Source: Synergistaceae bacterium
GTDB lineage: Bacteria > Synergistota > Synergistia > Synergistales > Aminobacteriaceae
Length of the DNA: 64,000 nucleotides
Reading direction: 5' to 3'
Assembly (NCBI GenBank): GCA_018436595.1
Contig: JAHDLC010000007.1
Location: forward strand, 122,285-186,284
Part shown: positions 17,086 to 27,661 of the stretch, one piece after another
How the letters are laid out: every line of letters begins with the position of its first letter
How positions within the stretch are numbered: position 1 is the stretch's first letter
The notes under the pieces: generated by a model
Databases searched by the model: none
The model's input: the letters and a program-made list of their open reading frames with translations, nothing else
Told to the model about the DNA's origin: nothing
Made by a program: the position numbers and the translations under genes

Positions 17086-19321
17086 GCAGAAGGGACGAAG
17101 GGCCGGGGCGATGCTCCGGCCCTTTTTCTATGGCTTCGACGATTACCCAGGATGATGCCGTCCTGCCCCGTGAATCCACGAGGGATACGGTGTGGCGGCC
17201 CTTTCTGAGGCTCCAGAACAGGGGAGCGTTTCCTTCCTGTCTTCCGGCGAAGGCGCCTCCCACGAACCAGTAGACCGGCGGGACAGCTCCCTCCGCTTTC
17301 AGGGCCGTTTTCTGCTCTCCTCCGAGAGGAGTGAGGAAATAGCGGGATCCCGGAAGAGGGGAGACGATGGATACGGTTCTTCCGGTTTCGAATTCCAGAG
17401 AACGGCGGAGCGCGAATTCCTCGAGCTCCGCAGGCCACCGCACCGCCGGCGCGCCGTTCCGGATCACGTGCAGGGTGCAGGGCGTGGTGGACGAAACGCC
17501 CGCAATGGCGTACTCGGTCCGGGTTGAGGGGCACAGGGGAGAGGGAGGGGCTCCGGACAGGGTGCAGACTGTCCGGGATTCCACTCCGGGAGGTGGTTCG
17601 TACCATACAGTCGCGGGAAGAGCCCTGAGCACTTCCACGATGGCCGGAGCCGCGGCGGAGAGCCCGACCAGTTCAGGGTGAGGTGCCCCCGCCGGGTCGC
17701 CCATCCAGACCACCACCGTATGCCGGGGATTGTAGGCCGCCGTCCAGGCGTCCCGGTACCCGTAGGACGTGCCCGTCTTGAAGGCGAACCAGTCCCTCCG
17801 GTGCTCTATACGCCTTCCGTGGACCGGGAGAAGCCGTCCCGTGTCCTTCAGGATGTCCGCCACGAGAAAGGGAGCGGCCTCAGGGAGGATTCTCCGTTCG
17901 GGGAAAGGCTCCCCGGACAGGAAGCGGGGCCGTCGGTGTACGCCGAGAGCGGCGAGGACACCGTAGCCTTCCGCCATCTGGAGGAGAGTGACCTCGCAGC
18001 CTCCGAGGATGAGGGAATCTCCGTAATGGCCGGTGGGGCGGTTCAGTGTCAGGAAGCCAGCATTTCGCAGCAGGTCGAGCACCAGCTCCGGACCCGCCGA
18101 CCGGAGGACCCTTACGGCGGGGACATTGAGGGAATCGGCCAGGGCGGTCCGGGCAGTGACCGGTCCCCGGTAGGTCAGGTCGAAATTTCTCGGGGCCTGG
18201 CCGGAAAAGGCGAGGGGAGTGTCCGCCAGGAGGCTTGACGGGGTGAGTATGCCCCGGTCGAAGGCGGCGAGGTAGGCGAAGGGCTTGAGAGCCGACCCCG
18301 GGGACCTGGGGCTCCTTGCGCAGTCCACCCAGCTTCCCGGCAGGCCGCTTCCAAGTCTTCCGTTCCCCGAGTAGGCGAGGATGTCACCCGTGTCGTTGTC
18401 CATGACGATTCCGGCTGCGGTCACTTCCGGCGGCATGGAAGACAGGGCGGAGGCGAGGGTTCTCTCCAGGAGAGCCTGCATGGAGGAATCCAGGGTGGTC
18501 CGGATCGTTCCGCCCTCCTTCCTGTCACCGAGGGCGGCGAGGGCGAAATGCCATGCCTTCGCCGGAAGGCTTCCTCTCGACAGGGGGAGTTTTTCCGCCA
18601 GTGTGTGGCGGAGCTGTTCGGCCGTGATCACCCCCCTGCCGGCAAGGGAAGCGAGGATGGCGTTTCTGCGGCCGATGGCCGCTTCCGGATTGCGGTCAGG
18701 CCTGTAGACCGAGGGGCCCCTGAGCATGCCCACGAGCAGGGCGGCCTCGGCAAGGGAGACTTCCGTGGCAGACTTGGAAAAATAGATCCTGGCCGCTGCC
18801 TCCACCCCCCGGATGTTGCCCCCGAAGGGGGCCCGGTTCAGGTAGAGCTCGAGAATCCGGTCCTTGGAAAAATGCTGTTCTGTCTTCACTGCGGCAGTGA
18901 ACTCGAGAATTTTCGTTTTCAGGGTCCTTGGCCGGGGTTCAGAAAGGCGTACGAGCTGACTGGTGATGGTGGAAGCGCCCGAGACCACCCGGCCGGCCCG
19001 GGCATTCTGGATGGTGGCCCGGAGAAGGGCGATCCAGTCAATCCCGATGTGTTCCCGGAAACGGCGGTCCTCCACCTCCACGGCCACGAGGGGCAGCCAT
19101 TTCCCCATAGCGCCGAGGGGAACGGGTATTGACCATTCCGAATTCTCCGAGAGAAAAACGGCGAAGACCCCGCCCTTTCTGTCAAGCAGCACGGGCGAGG
19201 TCGGCCAGCTGGTGATCGCGTTCTCCGGGTAGGGAAGGGATGCGAGGAAGAGAAAGGCTCCTCCCGCCAGGAGGGCCGAAACTACTGCGGCCGGCAGGAG
19301 ACGGCGGAAGGAGCCTCTCAT
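17069..19321 (-). CDS. pbpC: Penicillin-binding protein 1C
   Basis: 750 residues. Bifunctional peptidoglycan synthase: membrane anchor at residues 8-28, GT51 glycosyltransferase with EDRRFREH near 84 and the QLVR block near 122, then transpeptidase with SPGSALKPF (catalytic Ser about 343) and KTGTS near 500. The C-terminal domain after about 590 is the PBP1C-specific beta domain. It follows the alpha-2-macroglobulin gene by 4 bases, the same pairing as in E. coli, where the two are thought to act together in envelope defence. Confidence 0.95.
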   Translation of the reverse strand: MRGSFRRLLPAAVVSALLAGGAFLFLASLPYPENAITSWPTSPVLLDRKGGVFAVFLSENSEWSIPVPLGAMGKWLPLVAVEVEDRRFREHIGIDWIALLRATIQNARAGRVVSGASTITSQLVRLSEPRPRTLKTKILEFTAAVKTEQHFSKDRILELYLNRAPFGGNIRGVEAAARIYFSKSATEVSLAEAALLVGMLRGPSVYRPDRNPEAAIGRRNAILASLAGRGVITAEQLRHTLAEKLPLSRGSLPAKAWHFALAALGDRKEGGTIRTTLDSSMQALLERTLASALSSMPPEVTAAGIVMDNDTGDILAYSGNGRLGSGLPGSWVDCARSPRSPGSALKPFAYLAAFDRGILTPSSLLADTPLAFSGQAPRNFDLTYRGPVTARTALADSLNVPAVRVLRSAGPELVLDLLRNAGFLTLNRPTGHYGDSLILGGCEVTLLQMAEGYGVLAALGVHRRPRFLSGEPFPERRILPEAAPFLVADILKDTGRLLPVHGRRIEHRRDWFAFKTGTSYGYRDAWTAAYNPRHTVVVWMGDPAGAPHPELVGLSAAAPAIVEVLRALPATVWYEPPPGVESRTVCTLSGAPPSPLCPSTRTEYAIAGVSSTTPCTLHVIRNGAPAVRWPAELEEFALRRSLEFETGRTVSIVSPLPGSRYFLTPLGGEQKTALKAEGAVPPVYWFVGGAFAGRQEGNAPLFWSLRKGRHTVSLVDSRGRTASSWVIVEAIEKGPEHRPGPSSLLLTPVD

Positions 19322-19325
19322 GGCG

Positions 19326-22300
19326 TCAGCGGATTTCCACCGTGCCTGCGGCGGTCACGGCGCCGGTGTCGGGAGCGTACATTCCCTCCGCGGCCAGGGG
19401 CGGCAGGGTGAAGGTTCCCCTGCTGACGGCCCTGACGAGATACCTGTACTGGAGGGGTTTCTCAAGGTAGTCTATGAAGAGCAGCATCCGGTCGTCCCGC
19501 ATCTCCGCCCTGACCCCGTAGGTCCTGTTTGGTGACGGCGGCAGGTCTGCTCCTCCGGACAGGCGGGGGTTATCGATCTCCATTCCTCCCGGAAGCATGT
19601 CGGTGACCACCAGGTCTCTCAGGGGAGCCGACGGAGTGATGGTGAGGGTGACTTCGATGCGGTCGCCCCGCTCCACGGGGGTTCCCTGCGGGATTGGGTT
19701 CCCTTTCCTGTCTGCCCATGTCCGGCTCACGGTGACTCCCCGCGAGCCCGGGGCCGGGGCCTTTTCCGGCACGCCTGCCGCGGTCCAGGCGAAATAGGCG
19801 GTCCCCTCCCCGGTCAGTTCAAGGGAGAGCTGACCTTCGGGAAGATCTTTCAGTTCCAGGGACATTCTCCTGCCGTCGGAGAAGGAGGCGACCTGTGCTC
19901 CCGACTGATCCCTGAGTATTGCGGTGAAAGGTTTCCGGGCCTCTTTCGTGCGCTCGATCCACCGCCCCAGGGCAAGGACGCTCATGGCGTTGTCCTGGGT
20001 CGTGCCCCAGGCCTTCTTTCTCGCCTCGCCGATGAGCTTCCCGGCGAGTTCGGCCGCGGGGGCGGACAGGGGATCCACCTCGGTCCACATGAGCAGTTTC
20101 AGGGCGTCGGTCCTTGAGGCGGATTCCAGGGTGGTGATGTCTCCTTCCCGGAGGGAAGGCGCCGAAGTCCCAAGTTCCTTCAGAGGTTCGGAGGTCTTCG
20201 ACGAGAGGGCGTAGGCGCCGGCGAGGAACACCGAGCCCGACCCCCTGAGAAGGTTCTTGTGTTCGCTGATGTGGGCCATCCACCCGAGGGGAGGTTCTCC
20301 CGCAAGGGCAAGGACATAGGAAGCGTAGGCCTTCAGCGTCATGTTTTCCCTCATTCTCCATTCGCTTTCATCGTCAGGCATCAGGGGCAGGAGGGCCCTG
20401 ACGTAAGAGAGGGCTCCTCTGGCAAGGTCTTCCGGAACCGGTATTCCGCTCTTTTGTGCCTCCACGAGGAAGTGGGCGGCGTAGACGGATCCCCACGGGT
20501 AGGCCGACGAGGTTCCCGGCCATGAAGCGAAGGCTCCATGGTAGAGCTGCATGGCGCCGATCTGCCGTATCCTGAGGGCCAGGGCGGCGTCAATTTCGTC
20601 CCTGTTCACAAGGGCGGGATCGATGTCGGCCGCCAGTTCCGGAAGGACGAGAAGGGGCCATGCTCCGGAAACGGTCTGTTCCAGGCACCCGTAAGGATAG
20701 GTCATGAGGAACAGGGAGGGGCCCAGGAGATCCAGCGCCGGGAGGTCGGAAAGGACAAGGCGCCCTTCCTCCGTTCCGCTGAACCAATCCCTGGGGATGT
20801 CGATTTCGCCGCTCTCACCATTCCGGACGACACCGGAGCCGGAAAGGGCGATCCTCGGGAAAGCGGGGCGCACGGGGAGATCGAGCTCCTGGGTGAAGGT
20901 GCCTCCCTCCCACTCGGTGACTACCGAAAGGAACGCCATACCCGCCTCGGGACCGGCATTGAACCGGGCCGTGAAGAGGGCTTCGTCCCCGTCCTTTTTC
21001 AGGTCGGCGATAAACTCTCTTTTGCCGTTGATGGAGAGCGGTCCGTCAACGGCAATTTTCACCGTGGCCCTCCGTTCTCCGGAAGCCCCTGAAAAGACCT
21101 TCAGGGGGGCGAAGAAGCTGTCGCCGGGTGAGACGGCCCTGGGGAGGGACAGTTCGGTGGTGATCTCCCTCGCTATGACGATGTGGGTATCCGCCATGCC
21201 GAACGCGTCCCGGGACGCCGCCACGGCCATAAGGCGGCCCTTGCCGCTGAACTCGGGCAGGTCAAGCTCCGCCTGGAAGGCCCCCTGATCGTCGGTGGCG
21301 ATGTTTCCGGCGAAGATTGAAAGGAGCAGGAAGGACCGGGCAGAAAGGGGCGACAGGCCGGCCCTCAGGGCGGCCATGGCATCTTCGCCCGCGCCTCCGC
21401 CGGGCTTCAGGAGAGGCGTTTCCCTGGACTCCAGGGGAAGGAGAAGGTCGTACATATCATGGACCGACAGGCCGAGAGCCCGCTTGGCCATGAAATGTTT
21501 CCAGGGATCGGGGGTGGAGAAACCGGTAAGGGAGAGGATGCCTTCGTCCACGAAGAAGAGGGAGACTTCTCCCTTCCTCGGGATGCCCGCCCCGTCCTTC
21601 AGGATTCCCGACACCTTCACTTTTTCTCCGGGGAGCACTTTTGCCGGGGCTTCCAGTGAAAGGGCGAGCTTTTTCTCCGACCGTTCCACCGGAACGGACA
21701 GGGTTCCAAGGGCTCTGTGGCTGCCCCAGGCCTCGCCTTCCTGTACGGGCCGGATGACCCATGCGGTGATGTAGGCGTTGGGGATCATCTCGTCGGACAG
21801 GGGGATGTCGAGGGTGATCTCTCCCTTGTCGAGGGGGATGACCTTCCGGAAAAGCTCCCTGTCGGTGTCCACGGTCACGAGGAGATTGCCCGCGAAAGGA
21901 CTGCGGAAGGAAACGGAAGCTGTTTCACCGGGCGCGTATTTTTCCTTGTCCGCCCTGATGACCACCCTGTCCAGAAGGGACGAGCCGGCCGCTTCGCCTG
22001 ACCCGTAGGGAGCCCAGGCGTACATCTGGGCGGAAGCAGTGCTTCCCGATGTCTCGTCGGAGAAACGGACCACGTGTTCTCCCCAGCTTTTCGGGGTGAA
22101 GGAGAAGGTCCCGATGCCGTCCTTCAGGGTGACCGTTCCTTCCGACTGGGGGACGAGTTCCGTCTGGACCTGCATCCGCGTCTGATTGTCCGTCCTTACC
22201 AGGTTGTAATGGCGATGAACGAGGAAGAGGGTTCCGACCACTCTGTCGAGGGCCGCGGGGGTTCCTTCCGGTGTCACCGCCGCAACCCTGACGGAGGTTT

Positions 22301-24674
22301 CTTTGCCGGGAACCGCGTCTCCGGAGGGCTTTTCGATGCCGAGGTAGACGGGGTATGGGTGGAAGGGCATGGAAAGGGAGGTGGAGACCCACCGCCCGCT
22401 TTCCTCCATGACCTTCAGAAGGAAGAGAAGGTTCACCGATGCCGGGGGCGACCAGCCTTCGGGCGCCTGGAAGGAAACCTTTCCCTTTCCGGTTTCGTCC
22501 AGGGTGCCGTCGCCGATGAACTCCGCGAAGGGTTCGAACTTCTTTTCCATGTCGCCGAAGGTGAAGGCCTGCCATCCTTTGGGCCGGAAGGGTACTGAGG
22601 ACGCGCGGACTTCCGCCTCGAAAGGCAGTCCGGCGGCAGGTGCACCAAAGAGGTAGGAGGATGTGATTTCCACGTCGGCGTCCTCTCCGGCGAGAAGGTA
22701 CCGTGTTTCGGACGCGGCCTTCACCTCGAGACGGGGGGCGACGAAATCTTCCACGAAGAAGGATGTCCGTCCGAGGGGATTTTTCTCGTCTCCGGGGAGG
22801 AACACTTCGGCGCTGTAGTTCCCCGTGGGCGACGCGGGGGCCAGGGCCGCAGAGAAGGAGGCCATCCCCTCGGGGGAAAGCAGAGCCGTTCCCCGGGCGA
22901 CTTCCCGCCCGAGGGAGGAGCGGACCACATAGAGCACGGGGAAGGGATCGGGAGGCATCCTGCGGGCATCCCGGACGATGGCGGAGAAATCCACCTGTTC
23001 ACCGGGCCGGAAGACTCCTCTCGGGGTGAACACCATGGCGTCGTACCCGGTGCTCCAGGACCTGCCGCCCGTGTCGAACCCCCCGTCGGCGAGGAGATTG
23101 GTATCCAGCTTCAGGAAGGAGAGGTCGTCTCCCTTTTCCACGGTGACGATGGCGGGGACGAGCTGGGGATCCCAGGGATCCTTCCCGCTCCAGGACCAGA
23201 TGCCGACGCCGTCGGTGGCTCCCGATGCGATCAGCTGGTTGCTCTTTGAGTATACCTTGACGGAAGCGCTGTCCACGGGCTTCATCCCGAGGATGGTGTT
23301 CACCCAGACGGTGATCCCCGCCGGGGCGACTCTCGCGGTGATCCCCAGGTCGGTCACGGCCACGAGCTGTTCGGCTTCGCCCCAGTATTCACCGGAGACA
23401 TCGGAGGCTGAGAGAAGGAAGACGCCTTTTGCCTCACCGGCAAGCTCCCTGAGGTCGATGGCCCTGCGGACGGGGGTGTTCAGCGCTCCTTCGGGCCGGG
23501 CGTTCTTCGTGACGATTCTCCTCGTGAGGTCCCGGGGAACGGAATATCCCTGCATGGTCATGGCGAGGGGGATGTTGTTCTCGTAGACCCTCCAGAGGTT
23601 CAGGCTGACTTCCTCGATATTGACCGTTTCGATGGGGACTCTCAGGTCGCCGGCGGGTGAGAGGAAGGTACCGGCGGCGGGGAAGAGAAGGGCGGGATAC
23701 ATGTCGGGGAAGATGACCGCCTTCATGTAGTCGGCTTCGAGTTTTGTGCCGTCCCTGGAGGGAAGCCCTTTTTTCAGGGTCACTTCGAAGCGCTGTCTGG
23801 GCTTGAAGTCTCCCAGGATGGTGAAGCCGTTGTACCCCGGCTCAACGGTGAAGGGTATTTTCGGGGAAAGCTCAACGAACCGGGCCGCCGAGGCCATGTC
23901 CGCACCGATGGAGGTGCTGATGGTGATGCCGCTCTGTTCAGGGTAGTTGCTGGAAGCGTATGCTCCCCGTATTTCCATCTTCCTGGTGACCGTCACTTCC
24001 TGCCGTACTTCCTTCTGTATTCCCAGGGGCCCGGCGTCGCTGGTCATTCCGGCGGCCAGGATCACCCGGAGTTTCCGCTCGCTGAAGGGACGGGTGAAAA
24101 CCTGTATGCGGGAGGACGGGGCGCTGCCGGAGAAAAAGTACTCCACGGCCTGGTTTTTGTCGTCGGCAAGGACGAGGTAACCCCGCAGCCTGAAGGGGGA
24201 TACGGGAAGGTTGAAGGCCAGCTCGAGGACGGCGTTGCCGTTTTCAGTGAAGTCCACCTGCTGGACCCGCAGGAGCTTGAGGGATTCGGTGGAGAATTCC
24301 CAGGTCTGCCTGCCCACGAGCCTGCGCCCCGCCGTGTCCCTGAGGTCGTCCCTGAGGGTGGCCCGGAAAAGGGTGGCGGAAGGAAGGTTCGCCAGGGGAG
24401 TGAAGACGAAGGTTTTGGCATCGGTCCATTTTCCTTCCCCCCGGATGGAAGGGGAAAAGGCCACGGGATGCCGGTCCGCGGGCAGGGCCTTGCCGACCAG
24501 GTTTTTCGGGGCCGCCGGCTGGGAAAACAGGATCTTCACGGGGGCTCGCCCCTTGACCGTCCCCGAAGGGGAGAACGAAAGGACGGAGAACTCGTCCGCC
24601 GGGGCTCCCTCGGCGAGTCCGGTTCCCCCCGCGAGAAGAAGCAGCGCCAGAAACATCAGGATCAGCTTTTTCAT
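19326..24674 (-). CDS. Bacterial alpha-2-macroglobulin (YfhM/ECAM type)
   Basis: 1782 residues from ATG 24674 (AGGAGG upstream). A periplasmic protease trap: the thioester motif YGCLEQ (Cys1330) would bind attacking proteases covalently. Residues 1-22 are a signal peptide (KKLILMFLALLLLAGG) with no lipobox Cys, so unlike E. coli YfhM it is probably soluble or anchored another way. MG-type beta domains fill residues 30-1100, and the alpha-helical thioester domain lies around 1310-1600. Co-transcribed with pbpC. Confidence 0.94.
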   Translation of the reverse strand: MKKLILMFLALLLLAGGTGLAEGAPADEFSVLSFSPSGTVKGRAPVKILFSQPAAPKNLVGKALPADRHPVAFSPSIRGEGKWTDAKTFVFTPLANLPSATLFRATLRDDLRDTAGRRLVGRQTWEFSTESLKLLRVQQVDFTENGNAVLELAFNLPVSPFRLRGYLVLADDKNQAVEYFFSGSAPSSRIQVFTRPFSERKLRVILAAGMTSDAGPLGIQKEVRQEVTVTRKMEIRGAYASSNYPEQSGITISTSIGADMASAARFVELSPKIPFTVEPGYNGFTILGDFKPRQRFEVTLKKGLPSRDGTKLEADYMKAVIFPDMYPALLFPAAGTFLSPAGDLRVPIETVNIEEVSLNLWRVYENNIPLAMTMQGYSVPRDLTRRIVTKNARPEGALNTPVRRAIDLRELAGEAKGVFLLSASDVSGEYWGEAEQLVAVTDLGITARVAPAGITVWVNTILGMKPVDSASVKVYSKSNQLIASGATDGVGIWSWSGKDPWDPQLVPAIVTVEKGDDLSFLKLDTNLLADGGFDTGGRSWSTGYDAMVFTPRGVFRPGEQVDFSAIVRDARRMPPDPFPVLYVVRSSLGREVARGTALLSPEGMASFSAALAPASPTGNYSAEVFLPGDEKNPLGRTSFFVEDFVAPRLEVKAASETRYLLAGEDADVEITSSYLFGAPAAGLPFEAEVRASSVPFRPKGWQAFTFGDMEKKFEPFAEFIGDGTLDETGKGKVSFQAPEGWSPPASVNLLFLLKVMEESGRWVSTSLSMPFHPYPVYLGIEKPSGDAVPGKETSVRVAAVTPEGTPAALDRVVGTLFLVHRHYNLVRTDNQTRMQVQTELVPQSEGTVTLKDGIGTFSFTPKSWGEHVVRFSDETSGSTASAQMYAWAPYGSGEAAGSSLLDRVVIRADKEKYAPGETASVSFRSPFAGNLLVTVDTDRELFRKVIPLDKGEITLDIPLSDEMIPNAYITAWVIRPVQEGEAWGSHRALGTLSVPVERSEKKLALSLEAPAKVLPGEKVKVSGILKDGAGIPRKGEVSLFFVDEGILSLTGFSTPDPWKHFMAKRALGLSVHDMYDLLLPLESRETPLLKPGGGAGEDAMAALRAGLSPLSARSFLLLSIFAGNIATDDQGAFQAELDLPEFSGKGRLMAVAASRDAFGMADTHIVIAREITTELSLPRAVSPGDSFFAPLKVFSGASGERRATVKIAVDGPLSINGKREFIADLKKDGDEALFTARFNAGPEAGMAFLSVVTEWEGGTFTQELDLPVRPAFPRIALSGSGVVRNGESGEIDIPRDWFSGTEEGRLVLSDLPALDLLGPSLFLMTYPYGCLEQTVSGAWPLLVLPELAADIDPALVNRDEIDAALALRIRQIGAMQLYHGAFASWPGTSSAYPWGSVYAAHFLVEAQKSGIPVPEDLARGALSYVRALLPLMPDDESEWRMRENMTLKAYASYVLALAGEPPLGWMAHISEHKNLLRGSGSVFLAGAYALSSKTSEPLKELGTSAPSLREGDITTLESASRTDALKLLMWTEVDPLSAPAAELAGKLIGEARKKAWGTTQDNAMSVLALGRWIERTKEARKPFTAILRDQSGAQVASFSDGRRMSLELKDLPEGQLSLELTGEGTAYFAWTAAGVPEKAPAPGSRGVTVSRTWADRKGNPIPQGTPVERGDRIEVTLTITPSAPLRDLVVTDMLPGGMEIDNPRLSGGADLPPSPNRTYGVRAEMRDDRMLLFIDYLEKPLQYRYLVRAVSRGTFTLPPLAAEGMYAPDTGAVTAAGTVEIR

Positions 24675-24742
24675 GCATATCCTCCTCTTCCACTGTAGTA
24701 CGTCATGTCGTCTTTTTGTCATAGGGGCGCGGAAACATCTGC

Positions 24743-24765
24743 ATTATACCCTTTTCCACCGGTGG
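24743..24765 (-). promoter_or_regulatory. Candidate promoter region of the alpha-2-macroglobulin operon
   Basis: A TATAAT on the minus strand (24748-24743), with a perfect 10-bp palindrome CCACCGGTGG (24756-24765) just upstream where the spacer would be. No convincing -35. The rest of the 250 bases between this gene and clpB holds nothing I can name. Confidence 0.4.
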
Positions 24766-24921
24766 ATGCCTCACCCTGAAATTCCCCGTCCGGGTGGTCC
24801 TGAAGGGTGGGATGTCCCTTTCCCCAGAGGAGGCGCAGGACGGCGGAAAGGGGCAAAGACACGGGGCAGGAGGAGAGGAAAGAGAAAAAGTTTTTTTCTT
24901 CCGTAATAATCATTTTCCCCC

Positions 24922-24949
24922 TTGCCTACGGAAAAAAGTCCGTTATAAT
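24922..24949 (+). promoter_or_regulatory. Promoter of clpB
   Basis: TTGCCT (24922-24927), 16-base spacer, perfect TATAAT (24944-24949), 40 bases upstream of the start. Confidence 0.75.
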
Positions 24950-24955
24950 CTTATT

Positions 24956-24972
24956 GGTTAGTAAAGGTCAAT
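24956..24972 (+). promoter_or_regulatory. CtsR-box-like operator (clpB)
   Basis: Heptads GGTTAGT and GGTCAAT separated by AAA, six bases after the -10, at the expected transcription start. The second heptad is close to the CtsR half-site RGTCAAA. Confidence 0.6.
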
Positions 24973-24989
24973 AAAAAGGAGGCCTTCCC

Positions 24990-27632
24990 ATGGACTTTGC
25001 AAAACTCACGAAAAAATCTCAGGAGGCCCTGTCTGAAGCACAGAACAAGGCCATTTCCTACGGACACGCCGACGTGGACGGCGAGCATCTCCTTCTCGCC
25101 CTCCTGGAACAGCCGGAGGGGCTCATTTCCCGGATTCTCTCCAGGACGGGCGCTGACCCTTCGGCTCTTGCGGGCAGGATCGAACAGGACCTCACCCGGC
25201 GGGCGAGGGCCACCGGGCCCGGCGTTGAGCCCGGGAAAATACGGATTTCCCCCCGCCTTTCCAGGCTTCTCCTGAAGGCGGAGGAACGGGCGGACCGGCT
25301 GAAGGACGAATACGTTTCCGTGGAACATCTCTTCCCGTCCTTCTTCGACGAGGGGCGGACCACAGCGGCAGGCCGGATCCTGGCCGAGGGCGGGGTCACC
25401 GAGGAGAAATTCCTGGCGGCCCTCACGGAGGTGCGGGGCCGGACGCGGGTATGCAGCGACAATCCCGAGTCCACCTACGAAGCCCTGGAGAAGTACGGCC
25501 GGGACCTGGTGGCCATGGCCCGGTCGGGGAAGCTGGATCCCGTGATCGGGAGAGACGAGGAGGTCCGGCGGGTCATCCGGATCCTCAGCAGGAAGACAAA
25601 GAACAACCCCGTGCTCATCGGCGACCCCGGGGTGGGCAAGACGGCCATCGTGGAGGGACTCGCCGGGCGGATCGTGAACGGCGACGTACCCGAAGGTCTT
25701 CGGGACCGGTCCATCTTCGCCCTGGACATGGGGGCGCTGGTGGCCGGCGCCAAGTTCAGGGGCGAGTTTGAGGAACGGCTGAAGGCGGTCCTCAACGAGG
25801 TGAAGGAGAGCGACGGAAGGATCATTCTCTTCATCGACGAGCTCCACACCATCGTGGGGGCCGGGGCGGCCGAGGGAGCCATCGACGCGGGGAACATGCT
25901 CAAGCCCATGCTCGCCAGGGGAGAGCTTCACTGCATCGGCGCCACCACGGTGGATGAGTACAGGAAGCACATCGAAAAGGACGCCGCCCTCGCGAGGAGG
26001 TTCCAGCCAGTGCTGGTGGAACAGCCTTCCGTGGAGGACGCCGTCTCCATCCTGAGGGGCCTGAAGGAGCGCTTCCAGGTCCACCACGGGGTGAAGATCC
26101 GGGACAACGCCCTCGTGGCGGCGGCGGTGCTGTCGAACAGGTACATCACGGAACGGTTCCTTCCGGACAAGGCCATCGACCTGGTGGACGAGGCCTGCGC
26201 CATGATCCGCACGGAAATTGACTCCCTTCCGGCGGAGCTCGACACCGTCTCGAGAAAGGTCATGCAGCTCGAGATCGAGGAGGCGGCCCTGACGAAGGAA
26301 AAGGACGCCGCCAGTCTCGGACGGCTGAAGAACCTCCGGGCGGAGCTCCAGGAGGCCCGGGAGGAACAGGCAGCCCTCCGGGCGGGCTACGAAGCGGAAA
26401 AGCAGGGATTGGCCGAGGTCCGGGAACTCCGGGAGCAGATCGAGTCGGTCCGGAGGGAGATCGGAAAGGCAGAAAGGGAATATGACCTCAACCGGGCCGC
26501 CGAACTGAAGCACGGCACCCTTCCCCAGCTTGAGGATCGGCTCCGGGGGAAAGAGGAGGAGATCCAGGCACATGGGAAGGGATCCAGGATCCTCCGGGAG
26601 GAAGTGACGGAGAACGAGATCTCCGAGATCGTGAGCCGCTGGACAGGAATTCCTGTGAGCAGGCTCCTGGAAGGGGAGAAGGAAAAGCTCCTCAGGCTGG
26701 GGGACATCCTCCACCGGAGGGTGATCGGCCAGGACGAGGCGGTGGACCTGGTGGCGGACGCCGTGCTCCGGGCACGGGCCGGAATCAAGGATCCCAGGCG
26801 GCCCATAGGTTCCTTCATCTTCCTCGGCCCCACGGGAGTGGGCAAGACCGAGCTCGCCAAGACCCTTGCCGAGGCCCTCTTCGACAGCGAGGACAATCTT
26901 GTCCGGCTTGACATGTCGGAATACATGGAGAAGCACTCCGTCTCCCGCATGGTGGGGGCGCCCCCGGGGTACGTGGGGTACGATGAGGGCGGGCAGCTTA
27001 CCGAGGCGGTCAGGAGGAAGCCCTATTCGGTGCTCCTCTTTGACGAGATCGAAAAGGCCCACCCGGACGTGTTCAATATCCTGCTCCAGATTCTCGACGA
27101 CGGCAGGATCACCGACAGCAGGGGGCACGTGGTGAACTTCAAGAACACGGTGATCATCATGACGAGCAACATCGGGGCTCCCCTTCTGCTCCAGGGCATC
27201 ACCTCCGAAGGCGAGATCCGGGAGAATGCCAGGGACGGCGTGATGGAGGAGCTGCGGCGGTCCTTCAGGCCGGAGTTCCTGAACCGGGTGGACGACGTGG
27301 TCCTCTTCAAGCCCCTCACTCCCGCCGAAATCGGGCGGATTGTCCGCCTGCTGGCCTCGGCCCTGTCGGACCGCCTCAGGGAGCGGAACATCTCACTGGA
27401 GATCACGGACCGGGGAGCGGCCTTCATCGCCGACGCGGCCTACGATCCCGTCTATGGCGCACGGCCGCTGAAACGGTACATGGTCCGGAACATCGAGACC
27501 CCGGTGGCCAGGATGATCATCTCCGGAGATGCCGGGGAAGGAATGGTCATCACCGTGGACGAAGGGGAGGGGAAGCTGGTGCTTCGGACGGCTCCCTCAG
27601 GTGAGGAAGACGTTCAGCCGACAAATAGCTAA
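24990..27632 (+). CDS. clpB: Disaggregase ClpB
   Basis: 880 residues. Hsp100 chaperone that pulls proteins out of aggregates with DnaK/DnaJ. N domain (1-150), first AAA+ with GDPGVGKT at 211-218, a coiled-coil middle domain (about 410-530) that distinguishes ClpB from ClpA/C, second AAA+ with GPTGVGKT near 613, and a D2 small domain. AAGGAGG precedes ATG 24990. The CtsR-like box at its promoter suggests heat induction. Confidence 0.97.
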   Translation: MDFAKLTKKSQEALSEAQNKAISYGHADVDGEHLLLALLEQPEGLISRILSRTGADPSALAGRIEQDLTRRARATGPGVEPGKIRISPRLSRLLLKAEERADRLKDEYVSVEHLFPSFFDEGRTTAAGRILAEGGVTEEKFLAALTEVRGRTRVCSDNPESTYEALEKYGRDLVAMARSGKLDPVIGRDEEVRRVIRILSRKTKNNPVLIGDPGVGKTAIVEGLAGRIVNGDVPEGLRDRSIFALDMGALVAGAKFRGEFEERLKAVLNEVKESDGRIILFIDELHTIVGAGAAEGAIDAGNMLKPMLARGELHCIGATTVDEYRKHIEKDAALARRFQPVLVEQPSVEDAVSILRGLKERFQVHHGVKIRDNALVAAAVLSNRYITERFLPDKAIDLVDEACAMIRTEIDSLPAELDTVSRKVMQLEIEEAALTKEKDAASLGRLKNLRAELQEAREEQAALRAGYEAEKQGLAEVRELREQIESVRREIGKAEREYDLNRAAELKHGTLPQLEDRLRGKEEEIQAHGKGSRILREEVTENEISEIVSRWTGIPVSRLLEGEKEKLLRLGDILHRRVIGQDEAVDLVADAVLRARAGIKDPRRPIGSFIFLGPTGVGKTELAKTLAEALFDSEDNLVRLDMSEYMEKHSVSRMVGAPPGYVGYDEGGQLTEAVRRKPYSVLLFDEIEKAHPDVFNILLQILDDGRITDSRGHVVNFKNTVIIMTSNIGAPLLLQGITSEGEIRENARDGVMEELRRSFRPEFLNRVDDVVLFKPLTPAEIGRIVRLLASALSDRLRERNISLEITDRGAAFIADAAYDPVYGARPLKRYMVRNIETPVARMIISGDAGEGMVITVDEGEGKLVLRTAPSGEEDVQPTNS

Positions 27633-27661
27633 AGACCTTTCGGAAAGGGAGGATGGCGGCA

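Noticed and set aside
24719..24913. 64-codon minus-strand frame between the alpha-2-macroglobulin gene and clpB
   Set aside because: Poor ribosome site, Pro/Ser-rich random-looking product, and it runs through the likely promoter region.
24951..27128. 725-codon open frame on the minus strand opposite clpB
   Set aside because: clpB is certain on the plus strand. The antisense frame is a by-product of GC-rich third positions and has no recognisable domain.
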